Positions 17,898 through 25,640 of a DNA stretch of 64,000 bases are shown here, one piece after another. The stretch lies in the NCBI RefSeq assembly GCF_001426565.1, contig NZ_LMFA01000020.1:8879-72878 (forward strand). The letters run 5' to 3'. The translations under genes and the position numbers were made by a program. Position 1 is the stretch's first letter; each line of letters begins with the position of its first letter. The notes beneath the pieces are model-generated. The model was not told where the DNA came from. It worked only from the letters and a program-made list of their open reading frames with translations, and searched no databases. Source of the stretch: Rhizobium sp. Root482 (lineage in GTDB: Bacteria > Pseudomonadota > Alphaproteobacteria > Rhizobiales > Rhizobiaceae).

Positions 17898-17906
17898 GTA
17901 ATGTCA

Positions 17907-17924
17907 ACTTTTGTTATGTTGTTG
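17907..17924 (+). promoter_or_regulatory. TTTTGTTATGT motif copy
   Basis: ACTTTTGTTATGTTGTTG shares TTTTGTTATGT with the copy before the SDR gene. It overlaps the proximal TTGACA of CUT1-B. Confidence 0.35.
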
Positions 17925-17979
17925 CCTCTTCCCTGCCCTGGTCGGGGACCCTGCGAAGGTTACGACGCGTCAATTCAAA

Positions 17980-18031
17980 TGTGAATTGATGTTATTCCAA
18001 TAAGAATTGCAGCTGATGATCTGCTTGTCAA
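17980..18031 (-). promoter_or_regulatory. Distal promoter plus operator-like dyad of CUT1-B
   Basis: On the minus strand TTGACA (18031-18026), 17 bases, AATTCT (18008-18003), then GAAT-N7-ATTC (18000-17980). It aligns with the promoters at 6.9 and 9.2 kb, indicating shared control with the sugar-acid module. The predicted leader is about 250 bases. Confidence 0.5.
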
Positions 18032-18114
18032 GCGCACAGGCGCGTCCGCGCACTTGCGTTATCCGCGCCTGCGATTGTGGGGTGAAAAGGTCAGGTGCCG
18101 AATTTCGACAATGG

Positions 18115-19143
18115 TCAGCTGGCCGCGGCCAGCATCCTCTTGCGCCAGTCTGTTGAACTGGCGCGGGCCGTGGATTCCCGTTCGATGATTTCCGACACCA
18201 GTGCCAGTCTGACCGGCGGACGCTTGCGTGCGTCGGCGCTGGTCAGCCGTTCGCTGATACAACGAACCATGGCGGCGCCCATTTCAACCTGGGGGGTTCG
18301 AACTGTCGTCAGTCGCGGCGAGACATGTAGTGCGGACGCAAAATCGTTGAAGCCGACCACCGAGATTTCTTCCGGCACGCGAACGCCGAGGCGCAGCAGT
18401 TCGGAAACGACGGTGATTGCGATGCCGTCATGGGCGCAGAACAGCGCGGTCGGAGATTTTCCCGATCGTAGATAGGTCAGAAAGGCGCCACGGAAGCCTG
18501 CCGATTCGTCAAACACGATGTCGTCGACATGGGCGTCGGTTGCGCTCAAAGCGCCGTCGCGGAAGCCGCGGAAGCGTTCCGCCCGGCCCATGGGGGTTTC
18601 GTTCCCGTGAACGAAGGCCATCTGACGGTGTCCGAGCCGCAGCAGCATTTGCGCCACACCATAACCCGATTCCCAGTCGGCCCCGACCACCTGATCGACT
18701 TGTTCCATGGGGCCGGCATAGCTGGCGCAGACGACCGGAAGGCCGGTTTTTGTTGCGACTGCGGTCCAGTCGGTCGGCTTGGGTACGGCCAGTATCATGC
18801 CGACAACGGACGATTCCATCTGTGCTACGTCGCTGAGATAATGCGCCTGCCGCGGCACGATCATGAAGCCCAGCTTCTCTCCCTCGCGTTCGGCGCCATG
18901 CATGATGTTCAGCCAAAGCTCACTGCTGACGGGGTCGATTTCCTGGCGGATGAAAAGAATATGGCCGGCCGTGTAGCTTACATCCTGCTGGACCCGGTAA
19001 CCCATGGCGTGCGCGGCGCGGATAACCCGGCTTCTCGTGCTTTCGCCCACCCCCGCTTTCCCTGAAAGCGCGCGCGAAACAGAGAATTTTGAAAGCCCCA
19101 GCTGGTCTGCAAGATCTTGGATTGTTACCCGGTTGGAGGCCAT
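18115..19143 (-). CDS. LacI-family transcriptional regulator
   Basis: A 342-residue repressor. The N-terminal HTH and hinge helix span residues 6-60 (VTIQDLADQLGLSKFSVSRAL, VGESTRSRVIRAAHAMGY). The periplasmic-binding-protein-like effector domain follows (ALFCAHDGIAITVVSELLRLG, ISVVGFNDFASALHVSPRLTTVRTPQVEMG). It stands between the CUT1-B operon and the divergent Rieske operon and probably represses one or both until a sugar-like effector binds. Start ATG at 19143. Confidence 0.93.
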   Translation of the reverse strand: MASNRVTIQDLADQLGLSKFSVSRALSGKAGVGESTRSRVIRAAHAMGYRVQQDVSYTAGHILFIRQEIDPVSSELWLNIMHGAEREGEKLGFMIVPRQAHYLSDVAQMESSVVGMILAVPKPTDWTAVATKTGLPVVCASYAGPMEQVDQVVGADWESGYGVAQMLLRLGHRQMAFVHGNETPMGRAERFRGFRDGALSATDAHVDDIVFDESAGFRGAFLTYLRSGKSPTALFCAHDGIAITVVSELLRLGVRVPEEISVVGFNDFASALHVSPRLTTVRTPQVEMGAAMVRCISERLTSADARKRPPVRLALVSEIIERESTARASSTDWRKRMLAAAS

Positions 19144-19245
19144 CGGTGTTCTCTCTAATGATAGGCTTTTGTTGTGGCGTATGAAACGTTTAACGTCAAG
19201 TCGAGCGAAAAATGCCCAAATAAAGTTGCGCTATCAAATTTTCTC

Positions 19246-19268
19246 TGTTAGCTTTTACCTAACAAAAC
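19246..19268. promoter_or_regulatory. TGTTAG-N7-CTAACA palindrome before the Rieske gene
   Basis: A 19-bp palindrome at 19246-19264 whose right arm belongs to the minus-strand motif GTTTTGTTAGGTAAAAGC. It lies in the lacI/Rieske divergent gap, so it could control both genes. Confidence 0.45.
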
Positions 19269-19327
19269 CAAACGAGATTGCGAGGCGCCGGGAAGAGGAT
19301 TCCGGCATCCGTGATGGGGTGGGAATC

Positions 19328-19741
19328 GTGGGAAAATTTGTAGTTGCGCCGCTGGCTGATATTCCGCCGGGCACGCAGAAACGCGTCCACGTGGCGGGTC
19401 GCGACATTGCCGTTTTCAATGTGGGCGGCGAGCTGTTCGGAATATCAGATGCCTGCCCGCATCAGGGGGGCAGTTTGTCCACGGGCGCAACGGTTGGTTT
19501 GACGACGTCTTCGGAGCCGGGAAAGTTCTGCCATTCCCGGCCTGGCGAGTTTGTGCGCTGCCCCTGGCACAGCTGGGAATTCGATCTGCGAACCGGTCAA
19601 TCGTGGTGCGACCCCCGCCGATTTCGCACGAAGGCCTACGATCTGAGCGTCGAGCCGGGCGAGGCGCTGGTTGCAGGCCCCTATGTCGCGGAAACATTCG
19701 GCGTGTCGGTCGAAGACCAATATGTGGTGGTCGAGTTCTAG
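19328..19741 (+). CDS. Rieske [2Fe-2S] ferredoxin-like protein
   Basis: A protein of about 137 residues, one Rieske domain and nothing else, likely a soluble electron carrier. Cluster ligands are Cys-x-His in DACPHQGGSL near residue 42 and Cys-x2-His in RCPWHSWEFD near 77. The loop between the two ligand boxes is about 32 residues, roughly twice the usual length, and holds an extra Cys (KFCHSRPG). The N-terminal GKFVVAPLADIPPGTQKRV is typical of the family. The start is uncertain: GTG at 19328 is preferred, GTG at 19319 possible. No oxygenase component lies nearby; the partner is unknown. Confidence 0.85.
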   Translation: MGKFVVAPLADIPPGTQKRVHVAGRDIAVFNVGGELFGISDACPHQGGSLSTGATVGLTTSSEPGKFCHSRPGEFVRCPWHSWEFDLRTGQSWCDPRRFRTKAYDLSVEPGEALVAGPYVAETFGVSVEDQYVVVEF

Positions 19742-19798
19742 GCACGCCCCGAAGGCGAGCGGTTGCTGGACCAAAATAATGAGGCGGGAGTGTTACAG

Positions 19799-20863
19799 GT
19801 GTCCGTTGCCAATGCCATCGATTGCGATATCCATCCCGGCGTTCCGACCATCAAGGCGCTTTTGCCTTACATGAGCGACTATTGGCGCGAGGCATTCATT
19901 GCCCGCGGACAGGATGGGTTCCAGCCTGCCAGCTACCTGCCGAATTCGCCCCTGGCCTGTCGTCCGGACTGGCGTGAGGGCGATGCTGTCGGCGCCAGCC
20001 GGCTTGAATTGCTGCAACGGCATGCCCTTGATGGGCTCGGTACCGGTCTCGCCATCTGCAATGTCCTTTATGGCGGTTCTTTCGCGATCAGCGAAACCAT
20101 GGCGGCGGCGATCTGCTCTGCGGTCAATGATTGGCTGCGCGCGGAGTGGCTGGATCGCGACCCGCGGCTTCGCGCCTCCATCGTCGTGCCGACCCAGAAT
20201 CCGCGCCTTGCCGTGGAAGAGATCGAACGTCTCGCTGGTGACCGACGCTTCGTCCAGATCCTGATGCCGGTGGCGCTGGATATGATGCTCGGCAAGGAAC
20301 ACTACTGGCCGATTTTCGAGGCGGCGGAGCGTCATGCTCTGCCGATCGGCCTTCATGCCGGAAGCCTCTATCGCTATGCACCGACGACGAACGGCTGGCC
20401 GACGCATTTCCTGCAGGATTATGTCGGAAACAACCACGCCTTCGAGAGCCAGTTGCTGAGCCTGATTGCCCAGGGGGTCTTCCTGCGCTTTCCGGATCTG
20501 AAAGTAGTGCTTCTGGAGAGCGGCGTGACCTGGCTTCCGGGTTTTCTCTGGCGCGCTCGCAAGACTTGGCGCGCGGTGCGGCCGGAGGTGCCGTGGATCA
20601 ACGAGTCGCCGATCGACATCGTCCGGCGCCATGTCAGGCTCACGGCGCAGCCGATCGACGGTCCTGCCGATCCGGCGGTCCTGGAACGGGTCCTCAATCA
20701 GATCGGTTCGGACGACATGCTGCTCTATGCCTCGGATTATCCGCACTGGCAGTTCGACGGGGACCGGGTTGTCCCGGACGGCGTGCCGGCGCGTCTCATC
20801 GAGAAGATGGCTCGCGACAATCCGCTGGCGACCTATCCCCGACTGAGGGAGACGATTCAATGA
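19799..20863 (+). CDS. Amidohydrolase (Amidohydro_2 / metal-dependent hydrolase), copy 1
   Basis: A TIM-barrel metal-dependent hydrolase or decarboxylase of about 354 residues. The first metal motif is the Asp-x-His of IDCDIHPG at the N-terminus. Further ligands are the His of PIGLHAG near residue 185 and the Asp of LYASDYPHW near 310. I chose the GTG at 19799, with GGGAG eight bases upstream; a TTG at 19763 is an alternative. It is paralogous to the next gene (shared YWPIFEAA, GWP, GVF..FP..) and overlaps it by four bases. Substrate unknown. Confidence 0.8.
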   Translation: MSVANAIDCDIHPGVPTIKALLPYMSDYWREAFIARGQDGFQPASYLPNSPLACRPDWREGDAVGASRLELLQRHALDGLGTGLAICNVLYGGSFAISETMAAAICSAVNDWLRAEWLDRDPRLRASIVVPTQNPRLAVEEIERLAGDRRFVQILMPVALDMMLGKEHYWPIFEAAERHALPIGLHAGSLYRYAPTTNGWPTHFLQDYVGNNHAFESQLLSLIAQGVFLRFPDLKVVLLESGVTWLPGFLWRARKTWRAVRPEVPWINESPIDIVRRHVRLTAQPIDGPADPAVLERVLNQIGSDDMLLYASDYPHWQFDGDRVVPDGVPARLIEKMARDNPLATYPRLRETIQ

Positions 20864-21972
20864 GCATGACGGACGATACCGTGCTGGAGCCTTCCGAAAA
20901 GGCGACCAAGCTCAGGATGGTGGATTGCGACATTCATCCCGCGCTGAAACACAAGAAGGCGCTTCATCCCTATCTCGAACAGCGTTGGCGCCAGCACCTC
21001 GACGAGTTCGGTGCGCTTGCCCATTGCGTATATGCGACCCGTGGCGGTCCCTATCCGCGTTTCACTCCGGAAACGGCACGCCGGGATGCCTGGCCGCCCA
21101 ATGGCAATCCTCCGGGGTCCGATCTTGAATTCATGCAGACCCAGCATCTCGATGCCCATGGCATCGAATACGGCATCTTGCAGCCGATCGTCGGTGCCAA
21201 CAATGCACGCAACACCGACCTGTCGGCCGCGCTCTGCACGGCGACGAACCGATGGCAGGTGGATGAGTTCACTTCCAGGGACCCCAGGCTGAAGGCTTCC
21301 ATCCATATCGGCGCTGAAGACGCCGAACTGGCTGTGGCCGAGATCGAGCGCTGGGCGGGTGATCGCAATTTCGCGCAGATCCAGTTGGGCTCCCGCTCCG
21401 TGGAGCCGATCGGACGAAAGCGTTACTGGCCGATCTTCGAAGCGGCGGTGCGCAACGACATGCCGATAGGCTTCCATGTCGGCGGGCCGTCGCCTTATGC
21501 GCCATCGCCGAGCGGCTGGCCCGATTATTACCTGGAGGACCACCACGTCCTGACCCATAGCGCCCATGCGCAGGTCTCCAGCATGATCCTGGAGGGGGTG
21601 TTCGAACTGTTTCCGCGCCTTCGTGTGGTGATGATCGAGGCAGGGTTTGCCTGGGTGCCGTCGCTTGGCTGGCGGCTTGACAACCACTGGCGCAAGCTGC
21701 GGACCGAAACGCCGCTCTGCAAGCGGCCACCATCCGAATATCTGCGTCAGAACGTGTGGTTCACGACACAGCCTGCCGATGAGCCCGAGCGGCGCGAAGA
21801 CCTGCGCTTCCTGTTCGAGCAGATCGGTTTCGACCGGATGATGTTTGCAACGGACTATCCCCACTGGGACTTCGACGATCCCGAGCGCGCGCTCGTCATG
21901 CCCATGAGCAAGGACGAACGGCGGATGCTGTTCCGCGACAATGCGATGAAATTCTACGCGAATCTCGACTGA
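20860..21972 (+). CDS. Amidohydrolase (Amidohydro_2 / metal-dependent hydrolase), copy 2
   Basis: A 370-residue paralogue of the preceding gene, translationally coupled to it by an ATGA overlap. It keeps the metal residues: VDCDIHPA near residue 24, PIGFHVGG near 205 and MFATDYPHWDFDD near 325. It has an additional N-terminal insertion (GGPYPRFTPETARRDAWPPN) resembling a substrate-covering loop. Two coupled paralogues suggest either a heteromeric enzyme or two successive steps. The family includes lactonases and decarboxylases of aromatic or sugar-derived acids. Confidence 0.83.
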   Translation: MSMTDDTVLEPSEKATKLRMVDCDIHPALKHKKALHPYLEQRWRQHLDEFGALAHCVYATRGGPYPRFTPETARRDAWPPNGNPPGSDLEFMQTQHLDAHGIEYGILQPIVGANNARNTDLSAALCTATNRWQVDEFTSRDPRLKASIHIGAEDAELAVAEIERWAGDRNFAQIQLGSRSVEPIGRKRYWPIFEAAVRNDMPIGFHVGGPSPYAPSPSGWPDYYLEDHHVLTHSAHAQVSSMILEGVFELFPRLRVVMIEAGFAWVPSLGWRLDNHWRKLRTETPLCKRPPSEYLRQNVWFTTQPADEPERREDLRFLFEQIGFDRMMFATDYPHWDFDDPERALVMPMSKDERRMLFRDNAMKFYANLD

Positions 21973-21985
21973 AGGACGACTGCAG

Positions 21986-22984
21986 ATGAAGAAGTTGATC
22001 AATGATCCCGCGCACTATGTCGATGAGGCACTGGACGGGCTGACGCTCGCCTTTCCGTCGCTTGTCCGGGACGGGGCGGCGGGACGCGTCATTCGCCGGA
22101 CGCACCCCGCGAGCAGGGGCAAGGTGGGGATCGCGACCGGCGGGGGCTTCGGCCACTTGCCGTTGTTTGCCGGTTACGTCGGCTGCGGATTGGTCGATAC
22201 CTGCTCGGTCGGCAACGTCTTCGAGGGGCCGAATGTCGACAGCTGCATCGAAGCGATACGCCTCGCGGATGGCGGTCGCGGTGTGCTCCGGCTTTATGGC
22301 AACTACGGTGGAGACCGGATGAATTTTGACATGGCGGGCGAGATGCTGGAGGACGAAGGCATTGCCTGCACCACCGTCCTCGGCACGGATGATATAGCCA
22401 GCGGCGGCCCGGATCAGCCCGCCCGCCGTCGCGGCGTGGCGGGCCTCATCTATGCGTACAAGGCGGCCGGAGCTGCGGCCAGGTCAGGTTCCGATCTCGA
22501 CGAGGTGACGCGGATCGCAGCAAAGGCGGTGGCGGCCACGCGCACCATCGGCGTCGGTCTTGCCGCCTGCCGCCTGCCTTCCGCCGCCAAGCCCAGCTTC
22601 GATCTGGGAGACGACGAGATCGAGATGGGAATCGGCATTCACGGGGAGCCGGGAATCTGGCGCGACAAACTGCGCCCGGCGGATATGATCGCGGACGAAA
22701 TGGTCGAGCGCCTGCTGGCCGATCTTCCGCCGGCGGCTGGCGGCGAGGTTTCCGTGCTGATGAACGGGCTGGGCGCAACCCCGATGGAAGAACTGCTGAT
22801 CCTTTATCGCCGGGTCCGCGCCCAGCTGCAGGGGGCCGGGCTGACGATCGTGGCGCCTCTGGTCGGCAACTATGTGACCTCGATGGAAATGCAGGGCGCT
22901 TCCCTCAGCATCTTCCACCTGGATGCGGAGTTGAAGGCTTTGCTGGCCGCGCCGGCGGATTGCCCGTTCTGGAGGGTTGGCTGA
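21986..22984 (+). CDS. dhaK: DhaK-type dihydroxyacetone/ketose kinase subunit
   Basis: A 332-residue subunit that binds a small ketose (dihydroxyacetone in the classic enzyme) covalently. Family features: N-terminal MKKLINDPAHYVDEAL, KVGIATGGGFGHLPLFAGYVG near residue 47, NYGGDRMNFDMA near 110, and GIGIHGEPG near 216. His219 corresponds to the substrate-binding His of E. coli DhaK. Followed directly by a dhaL gene and by no dhaM, so it probably uses ATP rather than the PEP phosphotransferase. In rhizobia such pairs often act on erythrulose or other C4-C5 ketoses, so dihydroxyacetone itself is not assured. Confidence 0.87.
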   Translation: MKKLINDPAHYVDEALDGLTLAFPSLVRDGAAGRVIRRTHPASRGKVGIATGGGFGHLPLFAGYVGCGLVDTCSVGNVFEGPNVDSCIEAIRLADGGRGVLRLYGNYGGDRMNFDMAGEMLEDEGIACTTVLGTDDIASGGPDQPARRRGVAGLIYAYKAAGAAARSGSDLDEVTRIAAKAVAATRTIGVGLAACRLPSAAKPSFDLGDDEIEMGIGIHGEPGIWRDKLRPADMIADEMVERLLADLPPAAGGEVSVLMNGLGATPMEELLILYRRVRAQLQGAGLTIVAPLVGNYVTSMEMQGASLSIFHLDAELKALLAAPADCPFWRVG

Positions 22985-23619
22985 TGTCCATTGACGCATC
23001 CCGGATCGGTGCCGCAATCGGTCGCGCGGCAGGGGCCGTGCAGACCCTGGAGCAGGAGCTCAACCAGGCCGACGCAAAACTCGGAGACGGCGACACCGGC
23101 TCGATGCTGGCGCGTGTCGTCGGCGCGATGGCGCAGAGCGGCGCGGCCGACGCAACGGATGTCAGTGATGCCTTCGGCAAGCTTGCGCGAGCCGGAATGT
23201 CTGCCACCGGTTCCAGTCTTGGAACCCTGATCTCGGGCGCGTTCCTGTCTCTCTCCAAGCAGACGAAAGGGCGTGCCACTGTCGATTGGAGCGACCTTTC
23301 CAGGCTGTTAGCCATTGTGCTCGATGGCATGATCGCGCGGGGCGGCGCCAGCCTGGGCGACAAGACCGTGCTGGACAGCGTCCACGCCCTCGTTCTGGCC
23401 CTGGCCGATGTCTCCGACGGCGCTCAGGCCGCGACGGCGGCGCGGGTGTCGGCGAACGACGCACTTCATCGCTACCGCGACCTGCCTTGCCGCATGGGTC
23501 GGGCGAAGTTCTTTGGCGACAAAAGTGTCGGACTGGATGACCCCGGCATGCTCGCATGTGCGAAATTGGTTGACGCAGTTGCAGGAGCTGAAACCGAATT
23601 TGCGAACATAACAACCTAA
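22984..23619 (+). CDS. dhaL: DhaL-type ATP/ADP-binding kinase subunit
   Basis: A 211-residue helical-barrel subunit holding the nucleotide. The Mg-binding Asp cluster is ADAKLGDGDTGSM near residue 31, and GASLGDKTVLDSVHAL near residue 120 matches the DhaL GDKT-D motif. The ATG at 22984 overlaps the dhaK stop (TGATG). Last gene of the Rieske operon. Together with DhaK it should phosphorylate the product of the amidohydrolase steps, though that link is inference. Confidence 0.87.
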   Translation: MSIDASRIGAAIGRAAGAVQTLEQELNQADAKLGDGDTGSMLARVVGAMAQSGAADATDVSDAFGKLARAGMSATGSSLGTLISGAFLSLSKQTKGRATVDWSDLSRLLAIVLDGMIARGGASLGDKTVLDSVHALVLALADVSDGAQAATAARVSANDALHRYRDLPCRMGRAKFFGDKSVGLDDPGMLACAKLVDAVAGAETEFANITT

Positions 23620-23635
23620 CAGATATAACAAAACA
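23604..23635 (-). promoter_or_regulatory. TTTTGTTAT / TGTTAGG motif cluster
   Basis: On the minus strand GTTTTGTTAT (23635-23626), then CTGTTAGG (23622-23615), then GTTGTTATG (23616-23608). It overlaps the end of dhaL and opens the 200-base gap before CUT1-C, and resembles the 12.6 and 19.25 kb motifs. Confidence 0.35.
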
Positions 23636-23722
23636 ACGGCCTTTTGTGGAGAAATCGCCCAGAAGCGTCAAAATTTTGGAAATTACCAAAAAATTGCACT
23701 CAAAAGACAGATTCATCTTGAT

Positions 23723-23770
23723 GTTTGTTAGGTAATGAAGTTGATTATTGATGCTTCCTGTTAGGTTGGC
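23723..23770 (+). promoter_or_regulatory. Direct repeats TGTTAGGT upstream of CUT1-C
   Basis: TTTGTTAGGTAATG (23724-23737) and CCTGTTAGGTTGG (23757-23769) are direct repeats about 32 bases apart, three helical turns. They lie 50-95 bases before the first CUT1-C gene. The half-site equals the arm of the palindrome at 19246-19264, so one regulator may bind both places. Confidence 0.4.
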
Positions 23771-23819
23771 AAATTGAAACGGCAGGCCCGGAGGAGGGTT
23801 GTCGTGGGAGGAGAAATAG

Positions 23820-24767
23820 ATGGTGGCCCATCACATGGAGCCTGCGGGCGGCTTTGTCGCCGCGGTCGATGACAGCAATGATGTCGAGCGTCGCAACGCC
23901 TGGATAAAGTTTCAGGATCGTATCTTCGTGTCGTTGACGATCGTGCCGACAATGCTGGCCAGCGCGCTGGTTTTCGGCATTCCCCTGGTATTTTCGCTGC
24001 TGCTGAGCTTTCAGGGCTGGACGATCGACAGCGCCCTGTTCGGCGGACGTTTCGTCGGTCTCTCGAACTATCAAGATCTGTTCAGCGATCCCCTGTTCCG
24101 GTCCAGCCTGATGCTGACGATTGCCTATACCCTTGCGACGGTTACCGCCGAGTTGGTCCTCGGCCTTGGTGTGGCGCTTCTTCTCAACAGTCGCGTGCCC
24201 TTCGTCCGTGTCTTTCGCACGGCACTGATCATCCCCATGATGATCACGCCGATCGTAGCCGCATTGACCTGGAAGCTGTTGTTGGATCCGAGCTATGGCC
24301 TGGTCAACGCGCTGCTCGGCACGAAAACCGTCTGGCTCGGCGATCCCGATCTCGCGTTGTTCGCGGTGGGCATCGTCAATGTCTGGCAGAACACGCCGTT
24401 CGTGGCCATCCTGCTGCTGGCCGGATTGCAATCCCTTCCGAGCGAACCGGTGGAGGCTGCCGCTGTTGACGGCGCCAATCGCTGGCAGACTTTCCGCCAT
24501 GTGACGTTGCCGCTGTTGATGCCGTATGTGGTCGTCGCGGTGCTGTTGCGGACCATCTTCGAGTTCCGCTCCTTCGAAAATATCTGGGTGATGACCGGCG
24601 GTGGTCCGGCCAATTCGACAAAGCTTTTGTCGGTCTACACCTTCGAGGCGTCGTTCCTGTCGTTCGACCTGACGCTGGCAGCGGCCGCATCCTGGGTCAT
24701 GCTGCTGATCGTGTTGATCTTCTGCGTCCTTTTCATACTCGCAACCAAGCGCAAGGAGATCCAGTAA
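23820..24767 (+). CDS. CUT1-C sugar ABC permease, MalF type
   Basis: A 315-residue inner-membrane subunit with a roughly 35-residue cytoplasmic N-terminus. The first helix covers IVPTMLASALVFGIPLVFSLLL. The EAA loop is VEAAAVDGANRWQTFRHVTLPLLMP near residue 215. Start ATG at 23820 with GGAGGAG upstream. It opens the CUT1-C operon and overlaps the next gene by one base. Confidence 0.92.
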   Translation: MVAHHMEPAGGFVAAVDDSNDVERRNAWIKFQDRIFVSLTIVPTMLASALVFGIPLVFSLLLSFQGWTIDSALFGGRFVGLSNYQDLFSDPLFRSSLMLTIAYTLATVTAELVLGLGVALLLNSRVPFVRVFRTALIIPMMITPIVAALTWKLLLDPSYGLVNALLGTKTVWLGDPDLALFAVGIVNVWQNTPFVAILLLAGLQSLPSEPVEAAAVDGANRWQTFRHVTLPLLMPYVVVAVLLRTIFEFRSFENIWVMTGGGPANSTKLLSVYTFEASFLSFDLTLAAAASWVMLLIVLIFCVLFILATKRKEIQ

Positions 24768-25612
24768 TGTCAGGTTCCTCGCTCGGAAAACGCCGCAAGG
24801 CGATCCGCTACGGCCTTACCTATGCCGGCCTCGCGGCCCTGCTCGTGATTTTCCTCTTTCCGCTGCTTTGGATCGTCGGGATATCGCTGAAGACGCGTGA
24901 GGAAATCTTCACCAATCCGCCGATCTTCCTGTGGGTGCCGACCTTCGAGAACTACGCCCAGGTGCTGACTCAGTCGGATTTCCTGTCGTCATTCTCCAAC
25001 TCGCTGATCGCCACGACCTGTTCGGTCCTGTTGTCACTGATCATCGGCATTCCGGCATCATACACCTTCGCCCGCTTCAGCTTTCGCGGCCAGGGCGTCA
25101 CGATGATCTTGCTGCTGATCATGCGAATGCTGCCTCCAGTCGCGATCCTGCTGCCGCTCTTCGTCCTGTTCAAGGCAGTCGGTCTGTCGAATACGCGGTT
25201 GTCGATCATCATCGCCTACACGACCTTCAGCCTGCCGCTGATCGTTTGGGTCATGAAGGATTACTTTGCCAATCTTCCCAAGGAGCTGGAGGAAGCGGCC
25301 TATATCGACGGCGCCTCGCGAATGCTCGCCTTTCGCAAGATCGTCCTGCCGCTGGCCCGGCCCGGCATCGTCACAGCCGCGATCCTGTCGCTGTTGCTGG
25401 CCTGGAACGACTTCATCTTCGCAGCGATCCTGACCAACAATTCGACGCGGACCTCGCCGGTCCTGCTTGCAGCCTATGCCGGTGGGGAGACCGGCACCAA
25501 TTGGGGAGCGATTACCGCCACCGGCGTCCTCGTCGTCATCCCCGTCATCATCTTCTCGATGATCGTCCAGAAGCACCTTGTGCAGGGCCTGTCATCGGGA
25601 ACGGTGAAATAA
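24767..25612 (+). CDS. CUT1-C sugar ABC permease, MalG type
   Basis: A 281-residue membrane subunit. The N-terminal helix LLVIFLFPLLWIVGISLKTREEIF and the EAA loop LEEAAYIDGASRMLAFRKIVLPLARPG near residue 175 identify a MalG-type permease. The C-terminal VQKHLVQGLSSGTVK is typical. Start shared with the upstream stop (TAATG). Confidence 0.93.
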   Translation: MSGSSLGKRRKAIRYGLTYAGLAALLVIFLFPLLWIVGISLKTREEIFTNPPIFLWVPTFENYAQVLTQSDFLSSFSNSLIATTCSVLLSLIIGIPASYTFARFSFRGQGVTMILLLIMRMLPPVAILLPLFVLFKAVGLSNTRLSIIIAYTTFSLPLIVWVMKDYFANLPKELEEAAYIDGASRMLAFRKIVLPLARPGIVTAAILSLLLAWNDFIFAAILTNNSTRTSPVLLAAYAGGETGTNWGAITATGVLVVIPVIIFSMIVQKHLVQGLSSGTVK

Positions 25613-25640
25613 CGAACTTCAACGGAGGAGGAGAAGACCA

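Larger units (their letters stand above)
17746..18114. other. Regulatory intergenic region upstream of CUT1-B
   Basis: No supported gene in these 369 bases. It holds a distal promoter with dyad (17980-18031), a second TTGACA (minus strand, 17907-17902), a perfect CGCAAT-GAA-ATTGCG palindrome at 17883-17897 and a TTTTGTTATGT motif at 17909-17919. Confidence 0.6.

Noticed and set aside
22984-23619. A DhaM phosphotransferase component after DhaL
   Set aside because: The next gene is a MalF-type permease 200 bases away; no EIIA-like protein is encoded nearby.
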